Shown here in pieces: positions 31,867 through 41,275 of a stretch of 64,000 nucleotides of DNA. A program made the position numbers and the translations under genes. The DNA is taken from the NCBI RefSeq assembly GCF_009707325.1, contig NZ_CP046103.1, positions 3,800,885 through 3,864,884 on the forward strand, written 5' to 3'. The DNA is from Pseudomonas sp. IB20. Its GTDB lineage: Bacteria > Pseudomonadota > Gammaproteobacteria > Pseudomonadales > Pseudomonadaceae. The notes under the pieces are model-generated. The model was not told where the DNA came from. It searched no databases and saw nothing but the letters and a program-made list of their open reading frames with translations. Numbering within the stretch: position 1 is the stretch's first letter; the number at the start of each line of letters is the position of its first letter.

Positions 31867-33114
31867 ATGCTTTTTCTGTTACGTATGTTGTTGATGGGCC
31901 TGCACTTTATGGTCGCGGGTGTGCTGGGCGTGTTGCTGGGTATCTGTCGGCCGTTCAATCCGGACAACAGTCGCCTGTGTGCTCGCCTCTACGGGCTGCC
32001 TGCGATGTGGATATTGCGGCTGAACGTGAAGGCGGATATCGACTCGCTGCGTAACAAACCGGGCACGTGCGTGATCCTCGCTAACCACCAGTCCAACTAC
32101 GATCTGTTTGTGTTGGGCACTGTGGTGCCGCATCGCACGGTGTGTATCGCCAAGAAGAGCCTGAAATGGGTGCCGCTGTTCGGCCAATTGTTCTGGCTGG
32201 CGGGCAATGTACTGATCGACCGTGGCAATGCGCAAAAGGCGCGCCGCGCGATGCTCACGACCACGCATACCTTGCAGCACGAAGACACCTCGATCTGGGT
32301 GTTCCCGGAAGGCACGCGCAACTTGGGCAAAGGGTTGTTGCCGTTCAAGAAAGGCGCGTTCCATATGGCGATTGCTGCAGGTGTGCCGATCGTGCAGGTG
32401 TGTGTCAGCAATTACGTCACGCATATGCAGCTTAATCGTTGGAACAGTGGTGATGTGCTCATACGTTCGTTGCCGCCGATTCCTACCGTGGGACTGACTC
32501 CGGATGACATCCCGGCGTTGATGCAGGCGTGTCAGGCGCAGATGGATGAATGCATTGCGCAGATGACGGCACTGCAAGAGCAACAATGGAACGCCATTCG
32601 AGCTAAGCTGCCCAACACCTGTCCTCCTAATAAGAAGCGATCAGCACCATGGGTAGAGTTGTTGCGGCGGCCGTTTACAGCGCCGGAAAGAAAGTCACTG
32701 ATATCACCCTCGACGAAGGCGCAGCCTGGGCTGCCAAACCCGACCACTTTGTGTGGATCGGCCTGGAAGAGCCCAACGCCCAGGAGCTGGCCAACCTGCA
32801 ACGCCAGTTCAACTTGCATGAACTGGCGATCGAAGACGCGCTGGAAAAACACAGCCGCCCGAAGTTGGAAACCTTCGGCGATGCGCTGTTTATCGTCACC
32901 TATTCACCAGTGCGCGAGAACGGCAAGCTGGTGTTTATCGAAACCCATATTTTCGCCGGCAACGGCTACATCATCACTGCCCGCAACGGTCATTCGGCGT
33001 CCTACGGCTTTGTGCGCCAACGCTGTGAGGCAAGGCCACTGCTGCTCGAGCACGGTGAAGATTTCGTACTCTATGCGCTGCTGGATTTCGTCACCGAAAA
33101 CTACCAGCCGGTGA
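31867..33114 (+). CDS. plsC: 1-acylglycerol-3-phosphate acyltransferase, lost stop codon
   Basis: Residues 1 to about 245 are a normal inner-membrane PlsC: an N-terminal membrane helix, the catalytic NHQSNYD (HX4D) motif, and the FPEGTRN phosphate-binding motif. It acylates lysophosphatidic acid to phosphatidic acid. Relatives end here at about 245-260 residues. In this sequence the frame runs on for 170 more residues, of which 465 nt overlap the corA gene out of frame, giving a low-quality Ser/Pro/Arg string. A TAATAA one base out of frame at about 32627-32632 is probably the real end. A one-base error or mutation near the 3' end explains it. Start at GTG 31861 is also possible. Confidence 0.85.
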   Translation: MLFLLRMLLMGLHFMVAGVLGVLLGICRPFNPDNSRLCARLYGLPAMWILRLNVKADIDSLRNKPGTCVILANHQSNYDLFVLGTVVPHRTVCIAKKSLKWVPLFGQLFWLAGNVLIDRGNAQKARRAMLTTTHTLQHEDTSIWVFPEGTRNLGKGLLPFKKGAFHMAIAAGVPIVQVCVSNYVTHMQLNRWNSGDVLIRSLPPIPTVGLTPDDIPALMQACQAQMDECIAQMTALQEQQWNAIRAKLPNTCPPNKKRSAPWVELLRRPFTAPERKSLISPSTKAQPGLPNPTTLCGSAWKSPTPRSWPTCNASSTCMNWRSKTRWKNTAARSWKPSAMRCLSSPIHQCARTASWCLSKPIFSPATATSSLPATVIRRPTALCANAVRQGHCCSSTVKISYSMRCWISSPKTTSR

Positions 33115-33620
33115 GCGAAGCAATCCACGCCGAAATTGATGAGCTGGAGCGTAACGTGCTGTGCAGCTCGCTGAGCGAGCGCGATATCCAGAACCTCCAC
33201 GGCCTGCGCCGCGACGTGCTGCGGCTCAAACGTTATGTGGCACCGATGGTGGAGATCAGCCAGGAGCTGCAGAAGCTGAGCTTCCCGTTTATCGACAAGA
33301 ATATGCGCCCGTATTTCCGTGACGTGCAGATCCACGTGACGCGGCAGATGGAAGACCTCACCACCCTGCGCGATATCGCCAGCCAGACCATTGAGATTGG
33401 TGTGTTGCTGGAGGCGTCGCGCCAAAGCGTGGTGCAGCGCAAGTTCGCCGCGTGGGCGGCGATCCTGGCATTCCCCACCGCAGTAGCGGGGATTTATGGG
33501 ATGAACTTCCAGAATATGCCCGAGCTGCAATGGCACTACGGCTATTTTGCGGTGCTCGGGTTTATCGCCGTGGGCTGCACCAGTTTGTGGGCCAGCTTCA
33601 AGCGTTCGGGCTGGCTTTAA
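32649..33620 (+). CDS. corA: CorA-family magnesium/cobalt transporter
   Basis: A 323-residue protein of the CorA family, which forms a pentameric Mg2+/Co2+ channel in the inner membrane. The large cytoplasmic domain occupies residues 1-260. The signature YGMNF (about 293-297) follows the first of two C-terminal helices, and the Pro/Leu-rich loop MPELQWHYG follows it. The ATG has AGAAGCG upstream. It overlaps the run-on frame of plsC, with which it is probably co-transcribed. Confidence 0.92.
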   Translation: MGRVVAAAVYSAGKKVTDITLDEGAAWAAKPDHFVWIGLEEPNAQELANLQRQFNLHELAIEDALEKHSRPKLETFGDALFIVTYSPVRENGKLVFIETHIFAGNGYIITARNGHSASYGFVRQRCEARPLLLEHGEDFVLYALLDFVTENYQPVSEAIHAEIDELERNVLCSSLSERDIQNLHGLRRDVLRLKRYVAPMVEISQELQKLSFPFIDKNMRPYFRDVQIHVTRQMEDLTTLRDIASQTIEIGVLLEASRQSVVQRKFAAWAAILAFPTAVAGIYGMNFQNMPELQWHYGYFAVLGFIAVGCTSLWASFKRSGWL

Positions 33621-34342
33621 GCTGAAGCCTGCGGCTTGTGCGCGACAAAGCGCATCATCCATTCCGCCACGGTGACGCCGTGGTGGTCACGTGCCAAGCT
33701 GGCGACGCCGTTGGTGTAGACCTTTTCGCCCAGCGTTGTCTGAAGAATCTCCAGCAGCTCGCGGGAATAATCGTGGATGAATTCCGGGTGGCCCTGGAAG
33801 CACAGCACCTGGTCGCCGATGTGGTACGCAGCGAACGGGCAAAAAGCGCTGGAAGCGATGACCGTGGCGTTTTCCGGCAAGGTGGTCACCTGGTCCTGGT
33901 GGCTGATCAATAGCGTCAACTCGTCCACTTCCGGGCTCATCCATGGCGCCTTGGCATCAAGTTTGTAGTCGTGGATGCCGATGCCCCAGCCTTGCCCGGC
34001 GCGTTCGGTCTTGCCGCCCAGCAGCAGTGCCAGCAGTTGGTGGCCGAAGCAGATGCCGAGCAACTTGTCGCCGCGCTCGTAACGTTGGAGCAGGTAGGTC
34101 TTGAGGGTCTGGATCCACGGGTCGGTGCCGAAGGAATCGGCTTTGCTGCCGGTGACGAGGTAGGCGTCAAACACTTCTTCATCCGACGGGTATTCACCCT
34201 GCACCACGTTGTAGACGACAAATTCGGCGGCAATCGGTTGCTTGGAGAACAGGCGCTTGAACATCTGCCCGTACCCTTGGTATTGATCGATCAAGCCTGG
34301 ACGCAGGATATCGGTTTCCAGGATACAGACGCGTAGCGACAT
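33617..34342 (-). CDS. Class I glutamine amidotransferase
   Basis: A 241-residue protein with the glutaminase triad of class I amidotransferases: Cys in GICFGHQLL (about residue 95), and His and Glu in FQGHPEF (about 184-186). It frees ammonia from glutamine. A GuaA-like single-domain enzyme of this type often acts on gamma-glutamyl compounds or as a stand-alone amidase; the partner is not evident. The start at 34342 (MSLRVCILETD) is chosen over an upstream ATG. It converges with corA: their ends overlap by 4 bp. Confidence 0.88.
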   Translation of the reverse strand: MSLRVCILETDILRPGLIDQYQGYGQMFKRLFSKQPIAAEFVVYNVVQGEYPSDEEVFDAYLVTGSKADSFGTDPWIQTLKTYLLQRYERGDKLLGICFGHQLLALLLGGKTERAGQGWGIGIHDYKLDAKAPWMSPEVDELTLLISHQDQVTTLPENATVIASSAFCPFAAYHIGDQVLCFQGHPEFIHDYSRELLEILQTTLGEKVYTNGVASLARDHHGVTVAEWMMRFVAHKPQASA

Positions 34343-34433
34343 AAAAAATACCTGACACGGTGATGGGAATAATGCACACCCCAGAGCCTGCCTTGAAATG
34401 TACCTGCAAAGCAAGTCCCGCCAAGTGACTCAC

Positions 34434-34524
34434 GGTGGGCGCGGGCTTGCCTGCGATGGCGTCATATCAGCCGACCTATGCAGTGGCTGACATACCGCTA
34501 TCGCGGGCAAGCCCGCTCCCACAG
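34434..34524. repeat. REPIN (paired REP palindromes)
   Basis: Two inverted REP units, GGGCTTGCCTGCGATGGCG and CGCTATCGCGGGCAAGCCCG, about 40 bp apart, form a long imperfect hairpin typical of fluorescens-group REPINs. It lies between two minus-strand genes. Confidence 0.85.
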
Positions 34525-34557
34525 TGGTTCTCTATCGGGCAGGATAGGGCGTTTCGG

Positions 34558-36705
34558 TCAGCCGAATATTTCTCCTTGTGCCGCTTTTTCCAGTAGCAAT
34601 GCCGGTGGCGAGAACCGTTCCCCATACTGCTCAGCCAGGTACCGCGCCCGGGCGATAAAGTCGTTCAGGCCGTACTGATTGATAAACTGCAGCGCGCCGC
34701 CACTCCACGCGGCAAAGCCGATGCCGAAGATCGAGCCGACGTTGGCGTCAGCCGTGGACATCAACACGCCCTCCTCCACGCAGCGCACGGTTTCGATAGC
34801 CTGAATAAACAGCAAGCGGTCGCGTACATCCTGTGGCGAAATCTGTTTCTCGGGCTGTTCAAACCGCGTTTTCAACTCGGGCCACAGGTGTTTCTGCCCA
34901 CCGACGGGGTAGTCGTAAAAGCCGCCGCCCGCCGCCTTGCCGGGGCGTTTGTATTCGTTCACCAACAGGTCAATGACCACTGTCGCCGGATGCGTCGGCA
35001 GCGGCTTGCCTTCGGCCTGCAGATCCTTCGCGGTTTGCTGTCGGATGTGGCTCATTAAGCTGAGCGACACTTCATCCGACACCGCCAACGGCCCCACCGG
35101 CATGCCGGCCTTGCGCGCTTCGGTTTCGATCATCGGCGCGGCCACGCCTTCGCCGAGCATGGCGATACCTTCGTTGGTGAAGGTGCCAAACACGCGCGAG
35201 GTGAAGAAGCCGCGACTGTCGTTTACCACGATCGGGGTTTTCTTGATTTGCAGTACGAAATCAAAACCCCGAGCCAGGGTTTCGTCACGGGTGTGGGCGC
35301 CCTTGATGATTTCCACCAGCGGCATCTTGTCGACCGGGCTGAAGAAATGCAGGCCGATGAACTTGCCTTGATCAGGCACCGCTTTCGCCAGGCCGCTGAT
35401 GGGCAAGGTCGAGGTGTTGGAGGCAATTACGGCGTCGGTGCCGACCACGCTTTGAGCGGCGGTCGAGACCTTGGCCTTAAGTTCGCGGTCTTCGAATACG
35501 GCTTCGATGATCAGGTCGCAGCCGGCCAGGTCAGCATCAGACGCCGTAGGATGAATCCGCGCCAAAGTGATTTCCCGCTGTTCGGCGGTCAATTGCCCAC
35601 GGCTGACTTTCTTATCCAGCAGCGCGGCCGAATGTGCCTTGCCCTTCTCTGCCGCCGCCACGTTAATATCCTTGAGCACCACCTCGATGCCCGCACAGGC
35701 GCTGACATAGGCAATGCCCGCGCCCATCATCCCCGCGCCAAGCACACCGACTTGGCGCGTGATGTACGGCGCAAAACCTTGTGGCCGCGAGCTGCCGGCG
35801 TTGATTTCGTTGAGCTGGAACCAGAAGGTGCCGATCATGTTTTTCGCCACCTGCCCGGTGACGAGTTCGGTGAAGTAGCGGGTTTCGATCAGGTGCGCGG
35901 TGTCGAAATCCACCTGGGCACCTTCCACGGCGGCGCAGAGGATTTTCTCCGGGGCCGGGAAGCAGCCATGGGTTTTGCTGCGCAAAATCGACGGTGCAAT
36001 CGCCAGCATCTGCGCTACTTTTGGGTGTGAGGGCGAGCCGCCGGGGATCTGATAGGCCTTGTTGTCCCACGGTTGTTTGGCCTCAGGATTGGCCAGAATC
36101 CAGGCCCGAGATTTGGCCAGCAGCTCATCGCGATCCGCCGCCAATTCATGGATCAATCCCGCCTGCAACGCCTGCTGCGGCCGCACTTTTTTGCCTTCCA
36201 GCAAATACGGCAAGGCCTTTTCCAGCCCCAGCATGCGCACCATACGCACGACCCCGCCGCCGCCCGGCAACAGGCCTAGGGTGACCTCCGGCAAGCCGAG
36301 CTGGGTCGACTTGTCGTCCAGTGCGACGCGGTAATGGCATGCCAGGCAAATCTCCCAGCCGCCACCGAGTGCCGCGCCGTTGATCGCGGCCACCACCGGC
36401 TTGCCGAGGGTTTCCAGGCGGCGCAATTGTGCCTTCAGCACCAACACGCTGTCGTAGAAAACTTTTGCATGGGCCTTATCGACTTTGATCAATTCATTGA
36501 GGTCGCCGCCGGCAAAAAAGGTCTTCTTCGCCGAGGTGATAACCACACCGGCGATGTCATCCTTTTCCGCTTCCAGGCGCGCCACGGTGGCCGCCATGGC
36601 CTCGCGGTACACGGCGTTCATGGTGTTGGCGCTCTGGCCGGGCATGTCGAGGGTCAGCACCACGATCTGGTCCTGGCCTTTTTCGTAACGAATGGCTTCG
36701 GTCAT
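34558..36705 (-). CDS. Bifunctional enoyl-CoA hydratase / 3-hydroxyacyl-CoA dehydrogenase (FadB/FadJ-like)
   Basis: A 715-residue beta-oxidation enzyme. The N-terminal 190 residues are a crotonase domain (FAGGDLNELIKVDKAHAKVF oxyanion region, NGAALGGGWEICLACHY). The NAD-binding Rossmann domain starts near residue 315 with VGVLGAGMMGAGIAY, and two C-terminal 3-hydroxyacyl-CoA dehydrogenase domains follow, with HFFSPVDKMPLVEII holding the catalytic His. The start MTEAIRYEKG is chosen because the longer open frame upstream is antisense to the thiolase. It is 16 bp behind the thiolase gene, so hydration, oxidation and thiolysis are encoded together. Confidence 0.93.
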   Translation of the reverse strand: MTEAIRYEKGQDQIVVLTLDMPGQSANTMNAVYREAMAATVARLEAEKDDIAGVVITSAKKTFFAGGDLNELIKVDKAHAKVFYDSVLVLKAQLRRLETLGKPVVAAINGAALGGGWEICLACHYRVALDDKSTQLGLPEVTLGLLPGGGGVVRMVRMLGLEKALPYLLEGKKVRPQQALQAGLIHELAADRDELLAKSRAWILANPEAKQPWDNKAYQIPGGSPSHPKVAQMLAIAPSILRSKTHGCFPAPEKILCAAVEGAQVDFDTAHLIETRYFTELVTGQVAKNMIGTFWFQLNEINAGSSRPQGFAPYITRQVGVLGAGMMGAGIAYVSACAGIEVVLKDINVAAAEKGKAHSAALLDKKVSRGQLTAEQREITLARIHPTASDADLAGCDLIIEAVFEDRELKAKVSTAAQSVVGTDAVIASNTSTLPISGLAKAVPDQGKFIGLHFFSPVDKMPLVEIIKGAHTRDETLARGFDFVLQIKKTPIVVNDSRGFFTSRVFGTFTNEGIAMLGEGVAAPMIETEARKAGMPVGPLAVSDEVSLSLMSHIRQQTAKDLQAEGKPLPTHPATVVIDLLVNEYKRPGKAAGGGFYDYPVGGQKHLWPELKTRFEQPEKQISPQDVRDRLLFIQAIETVRCVEEGVLMSTADANVGSIFGIGFAAWSGGALQFINQYGLNDFIARARYLAEQYGERFSPPALLLEKAAQGEIFG

Positions 36706-36721
36706 GACAGGTTCCTTGGGC

Positions 36722-37927
36722 TCAGAGGCGTTCGATGATGGTGGCGATGCCCATGCCACCGCCGACACACAGGGTGGCCAGGCCGTAGCGCTGCTGGCGC
36801 ACTTCCAGTTCGTCGAGCAGGGTGCCGAGGATCGCGCAGCCCGTGGCGCCCAGCGGGTGGCCCATGGCGATGGAGCCGCCGTTGACGTTGACCCGAGCGG
36901 CGTCGATGCCCATGTCCTTGATGAACTTGAGGACGACTGAGGCAAACGCCTCGTTGACTTCGAACAGGTCGATGTCTTCCACACGCAAACCGGCCTTGGC
37001 CAAGGCTTTGCGCGTGGCCGGTGCCGGGCCGGTGAGCATGATGGTCGGGTCGGTGCTGGTCACCGCTGTGGCGACAATCCGCGCTCGCGGCTGCAGGCCC
37101 AGTTCGCGGCCACGGGCCTCGGAGCCGATCAACATCAGCGCGGCACCGTCGACGATGCCGGAGCTGTTGCCGGGTGTGTGCACGTGATTGATGCGCTCCA
37201 CATGGCTGTAGACCCGCAACGCCGTCGCGTCGAAGCCCATCTGCCCCATCATTTCAAAGCTTGGCTTGAGCTTGCCGAGGCCTTCGAGGGTGGAGTCGCC
37301 ACGGATGAATTCGTCGTGGTCCAGCAGCACGATGCCGTTCTGGTCCTGCACCGCGATCAGCGACTTGTTGAAGGCACCGTCTGCGCGTGCCCTGGCCGCT
37401 TTCTGCTGGGAATGCAGGGCGAAGGCGTCGACGTCTTGGCGGGTAAAACCTTCCAGGGTCGCGATCAAATCCGCGCCGATGCCTTGGGGCGTGAAGTGGC
37501 TGTGCATATTGGTGTGCGGGTCGAGCACCCAGGCGCCGCCATCGCTGCCCATGGGCACCCGCGACATGGATTCAACGCCGCCGACCACCACCAAGTCTTC
37601 AAAGCCGGAACGCACTTTCATCGCGCCGAGGTTCAACGCTTCCAGGCCTGAGGCGCAGAAGCGGTTGATCTGCAGGCCGGCAACGCTGACGTCCCAGTCG
37701 GCCACCAGCGCGGCGGTTTTGGCGATGTCGGCACCCTGGTCGCCCACCGGGGTCACGCAACCGAGGACGATGTCATCCACCTGGCGTGTATCAAGGTCGC
37801 TGCGCTGGGCCAGCGCGGTGAGCAAGCCCGCCACCAGGTTTACCGGTTTGACGCTGTGCAGGGCGCCGTCGGCCTTGCCTTTGCCCCGGGGCGTGCGTAT
37901 CGCATCAAAGATCAAAGCTTGAGTCAT
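36722..37927 (-). CDS. Acetyl-CoA C-acyltransferase (thiolase)
   Basis: A 401-residue thiolase. The acyl-carrying Cys is in [13 protein letters not shown] (about residue 90). The GHPLGATG His region (about 352) and the second Cys in [10 protein letters not shown] (about 390) are intact. It cleaves 3-ketoacyl-CoA to acetyl-CoA and a shortened acyl-CoA. It is the first gene of a two-gene unit with the FadB-like enzyme. No PsrA-type palindrome is visible in the 389 bp upstream. Confidence 0.94.
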   Translation of the reverse strand: MTQALIFDAIRTPRGKGKADGALHSVKPVNLVAGLLTALAQRSDLDTRQVDDIVLGCVTPVGDQGADIAKTAALVADWDVSVAGLQINRFCASGLEALNLGAMKVRSGFEDLVVVGGVESMSRVPMGSDGGAWVLDPHTNMHSHFTPQGIGADLIATLEGFTRQDVDAFALHSQQKAARARADGAFNKSLIAVQDQNGIVLLDHDEFIRGDSTLEGLGKLKPSFEMMGQMGFDATALRVYSHVERINHVHTPGNSSGIVDGAALMLIGSEARGRELGLQPRARIVATAVTSTDPTIMLTGPAPATRKALAKAGLRVEDIDLFEVNEAFASVVLKFIKDMGIDAARVNVNGGSIAMGHPLGATGCAILGTLLDELEVRQQRYGLATLCVGGGMGIATIIERL

Positions 37928-38316
37928 GACATCCTCGAACGCTGTGCGTGTGTGCCCCTACCTTAGGCCCGATTGACACGGTTTCAATGACCGATGCGCT
38001 CATTGCTTTTGACCCTCACGCTCGGACGAACGGTAGGGTGCTATGGGATACCTCGGGTTAATCGTTTTAGCGGTCTAGCCAAGGCATTGGCGCCAAGATG
38101 GCGGTATGCCTCATGCCTTTTTAAGTAGAAATGCTGATTAGCTGATATGAAATGGATCTAAGGCAATAAGAACGAGGGCTCTAAGGTTCACTTAGTAGGA
38201 AGTTGCTGCCGGGTTTTGCTGGAGCAGCTGTAAGAAAAGCGACACGTCACGTTGCGATACTGAAAATTACCAGCCCGCATTTGACGCTCAGGAATAACAA
38301 CAAAAGGCAGTCAGCC
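37928..38316. other. Intergenic, promoter regions of divergent units
   Basis: These 389 bp separate the minus-strand thiolase from plus-strand genes. The middle (38020-38200) is AT-richer. I see no gene, repeat or clear terminator; promoters for both sides must lie here, but no consensus stands out. Confidence 0.5.
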
Positions 38317-38412
38317 ATGTTCAAACATTCGAAAGTACGTCAGGCGGGACTTATTCTCTTCGCCACCACACTGATTCTGATCTTGCCCAATTTAACCAAG
38401 ATTATTGGGTGA
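38317..38412 (+). CDS. 31-residue single-span membrane peptide
   Basis: MFKHSKVRQAGLILFATTLI and eleven more residues: a basic N-terminus, one hydrophobic helix and a short end (NLTKIIG). AAAAGGCAG precedes the ATG. The positive-inside pattern and compactness suggest a real small membrane protein. It lies 109 bp before the cytochrome c gene on the same strand. The function is unknown. Confidence 0.55.
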   Translation: MFKHSKVRQAGLILFATTLILILPNLTKIIG

Positions 38413-38521
38413 CGACTCGATCCACACATTCCGGGCACTCATTGCACCAGGACTACAGCTTTTGGCAGCACCTGCCGGGACATTGCGTATAGCGATCCTG
38501 TTACAGGGGCTGTCTTTTTAC

Positions 38522-39382
38522 ATGCGGATTTCCGGTATCGTGGGCCGCATCGCCACCCACCATCGGGCTCTCTTCTTGAAACCAATCCTTGCCGTCCTCG
38601 CCCTGCTGCTCGCCTTGCCCGCTTCGGCTGCGCAATTGACTATAGAGCTGGATCACGCCAACAAGACCTGGCAGACCGCTGATCTACTCAAGCACCCGGA
38701 TGCGCAGACGGTGCAGGTCGTTGATGACGTTTCCTACAAGCGCAACATGACTTATCGCGCGGTGCCACTGGCGTCTCTGCTTCCAGGCTTGAAGCCTGAA
38801 AACCACCTGCAAGCCGTGGCCCTGGATGGCTTCGCCGCTGAGCTGACGGCTGCGCCCTTGCTTGAAAATCGTGGCGCCCGTGCTTGGTTGGCGGTGGAAG
38901 ACCCTGCCCATCCATGGCCTGCGTTGGCGGCGGGCAAGCCGAGTGCCGGGCCGTTTTACCTGGTGTGGACCGATCCGCAGGCCGGCCATATCAGCCCTGA
39001 GCAGTGGCCGTTCCAGATCTCTGGAATTAAGCAATTGAAGACCGTGGCCGAGCGCTTTCCGGCGTTGTTGCCAGACCCGAAGTTGGCCGCCAATGACCCG
39101 GTCAACCAGGGTTTTGCGTTGTTCCAGAAAAACTGCCTGGCCTGCCACCGCCTTAATGGCGCAGGCGATGCGCAGGTGGGGCCAGACCTGAATATTCCCT
39201 ATAACCCGACTGAGTATTTCAGCGGGGATTTCCTCAAGCGTTATATCCGCGACCCGCAAAGCATGCGGCATTGGCCACAGGCGAAGATGCCGGCGTTTGC
39301 TGCCAGTGTGTTGCCGGATGGCGAGCTGGACCTGCTGGTGGGGTATTTGAAGCATATGGCGGGGCGTAAACAGCAGCCGTGA
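38522..39382 (+). CDS. Periplasmic c-type cytochrome with SUOX-like N-terminal domain
   Basis: A 286-residue frame. A signal peptide (LAVLALLLALPASAA) follows; the true start may be the TTG at 38576, which puts the signal at the very N-terminus. Residues from about 40 to 170 resemble the molybdopterin-domain fold found without cofactor in such proteins (MTYRAVPLASLLPGLKPENH). The heme c motif is CLACH (about residue 205), and a later PQAKMPAFAASVL supplies the axial Met. It should carry electrons in the periplasm; the partner is unknown. Confidence 0.82.
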   Translation: MRISGIVGRIATHHRALFLKPILAVLALLLALPASAAQLTIELDHANKTWQTADLLKHPDAQTVQVVDDVSYKRNMTYRAVPLASLLPGLKPENHLQAVALDGFAAELTAAPLLENRGARAWLAVEDPAHPWPALAAGKPSAGPFYLVWTDPQAGHISPEQWPFQISGIKQLKTVAERFPALLPDPKLAANDPVNQGFALFQKNCLACHRLNGAGDAQVGPDLNIPYNPTEYFSGDFLKRYIRDPQSMRHWPQAKMPAFAASVLPDGELDLLVGYLKHMAGRKQQP

Positions 39383-39416
39383 GCCTTGCAAACGTTCTGA
39401 AAACACCACCGCTCAC

Positions 39417-39492
39417 TGTGGGAGCTGGCTTGCCTGCGATGGCGGTGGGTCAGCTACAAATGGGCAGGCGTCGCAGGCAAGCCAGCTCCCAC
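39417..39492. repeat. REPIN
   Basis: GTGGGAGCTGGCTTGCCTGC and GCAGGCAAGCCAGCTCCCAC face each other about 37 bp apart between two convergent genes. They may also help terminate both. Confidence 0.9.
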
Positions 39493-39520
39493 CCTCGATC
39501 AACTTCGCCGGTAAAGACGG

Positions 39521-40324
39521 TTATTGCTGCTGCACCGAAAGCACCGGCGTCGGCGCCACGAACACCTTGGCATGCATCTGCTCATGCCCACCGCCACGGC
39601 GCATGCCGCGTACCGGGCAGGCGTCGAGGTAGTCCAAGCCCACTGCCAGTTTGAGATGCCGCTCGGGCCGCGCCAGTTGGTTGGTCACATCAAAGCTGTA
39701 CCACGCGTCATCCAGCCAGGCTTCGGCCCAGGCGTGGCTGGCCAGGTGGGTGCTGTCCTCCGTGTACAAATACCCCGACACATACCGCGCAGGAATGCCC
39801 AGGCTGCGTGCACAGGCCAGGAACGCGTGGGTGTGGTCCTGGCACACGCCCGCGCGCCCTGCGAAGGCCTGGGCGGCGCAAGTGTCAACTTCGGTGGCGC
39901 CGGGCGTGTAGACCATCGACTGGTTGAGCGCGTGCATCAGGTCGATCAACGCGCTGCGGTCGCGACGTTGATGGCAATGCAGCTCGGCGAACAGGCGCAA
40001 GGCCTCATCGGGCTCGGTCAGGCGCGTACTGCGCAAGAACGGAAACGCCGACTGGCTCTCGTGTTCGGCCTCGCGCAATTCATCGATATCCACCTGGCCA
40101 CGGGCGCCGATGATGATGGCGTCGTGGGGTTCGTCGAGGGTCAGCACATGCAGGATGTTGCCGAACGGGTCGACCTGGGCGCGCACCGGGCGCGGCAAGT
40201 CCAGCTGCCAACTGAGCACGTGCTGGCGTTCGCTGTCGTGAGGCGTGAGGCGCAGGTATTGGATGCTGGCGCGCACTTGGTCTTCGTAGTGGTAGGTGGT
40301 TTCGTGGCTGATGGAGAGTCTCAT
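39521..40324 (-). CDS. Bacterial transglutaminase-like cysteine peptidase
   Basis: A 267-residue protein with the N-terminal beta domain of bacterial transglutaminase-like proteins (LSISHETTYHYEDQVRASIQ) and the papain-like core: Cys in AGVCQDHTHAFL (about 162), His in SHAWAEAWL (about 197), Asp in FDVTNQ (about 212). It is the last member of a conserved three-gene unit with alpha-E and ATP-grasp proteins and overlaps the alpha-E gene by 4 bp. The unit probably makes or modifies a small peptide, but its product is not known to me. Confidence 0.9.
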   Translation of the reverse strand: MRLSISHETTYHYEDQVRASIQYLRLTPHDSERQHVLSWQLDLPRPVRAQVDPFGNILHVLTLDEPHDAIIIGARGQVDIDELREAEHESQSAFPFLRSTRLTEPDEALRLFAELHCHQRRDRSALIDLMHALNQSMVYTPGATEVDTCAAQAFAGRAGVCQDHTHAFLACARSLGIPARYVSGYLYTEDSTHLASHAWAEAWLDDAWYSFDVTNQLARPERHLKLAVGLDYLDACPVRGMRRGGGHEQMHAKVFVAPTPVLSVQQQ

Positions 40325-41271
40325 GCGGCCTCCAGGTAGGAACTGTAGATGGCGTCGCCGAGCTGGCGCACCAAGGGGATAAAGTCGGTCAGCCAGGCGT
40401 GCAGGCCTTCCTCGAGGATTTCATCGATGGCGGTGAAGCGCAGGCGCGCGTCCATCTCGGCGGCCAGGCGCTGGGCCGGGCGACCGTTGAGGCCGGGCAG
40501 GCTGGCGAGGATCTGATCGATCTCTTCGCTGCACGCCCGTAGCGAGCGCGGCACGTCGGCGCGCAACAACAGCAGTTCCGCCACTTGCCTGGCGCCCGGC
40601 GCGTCACGGTAGATCTCGGTGTAGGCCTCGAACGATGACAACGCGCGCAACAAGGCGCTCCACTGATAGTAGGCGTGGGCCGTGCCGTCGCTGACGGCGG
40701 CGGCTTGGTCGCCGGCCATTTCGTAGCGCGCATCCAGCAGGCGCAGGGTGTTGTCGGCGCGCTCGATGAAGGTGCCCAGACGAATAAAACGAAAAGCGTC
40801 GTTGCGCATGATGGTGCCGTAGGTGGCGCCACGGAACAGGTGCGAACGTTCCTTGACCCATTCACAGAACCGGCTCATGCCGTAGCGGCTAAGGCCCTGC
40901 TGGGCGATATCGCGAATATCCAGCCAGGTGGCGTTAATGTTTTCCCACATGTCGGCGGTGATTCGCCCACGCACCGCATGGGCGCTGGCCCGCGCGGCGC
41001 CGAGGCAACTGTAGATGCTCGCCGGGTTGGCCGCGTCCAACGCAAAGAAGTGCAGCAGGCGCTCGGCATGCAGTTCGCCGTGGCGTTCGTGGTAATCATC
41101 GAGGGTGCCGGTGATCAGCAGCGGCATCGCCAATTCATGCAGGCCATCACCGCGCCCATCCTGCGGCATCAGCGACAACGAATAGCTGACATCGAGCATG
41201 CGCGCGAGGTTTTCCGCGCGCTCCAGGTAGCGCGACATCCAGTACAAATCCGAGGCAGTTCTACTCAACAT
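40321..41271 (-). CDS. Alpha-E domain protein
   Basis: A 316-residue all-helical protein. The MLSRTASDLYWMSRYLERAE start and CEWVKERSHLFRGATYGTIM (in part) are diagnostic of the alpha-E family. Its biochemical function is unknown; it always travels with the transglutaminase and circularly permuted ATP-grasp genes. It starts 4 bp after the ATP-grasp stop. Confidence 0.93.
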   Translation of the reverse strand: MLSRTASDLYWMSRYLERAENLARMLDVSYSLSLMPQDGRGDGLHELAMPLLITGTLDDYHERHGELHAERLLHFFALDAANPASIYSCLGAARASAHAVRGRITADMWENINATWLDIRDIAQQGLSRYGMSRFCEWVKERSHLFRGATYGTIMRNDAFRFIRLGTFIERADNTLRLLDARYEMAGDQAAAVSDGTAHAYYQWSALLRALSSFEAYTEIYRDAPGARQVAELLLLRADVPRSLRACSEEIDQILASLPGLNGRPAQRLAAEMDARLRFTAIDEILEEGLHAWLTDFIPLVRQLGDAIYSSYLEAA

Positions 41272-41275
41272 GGCA

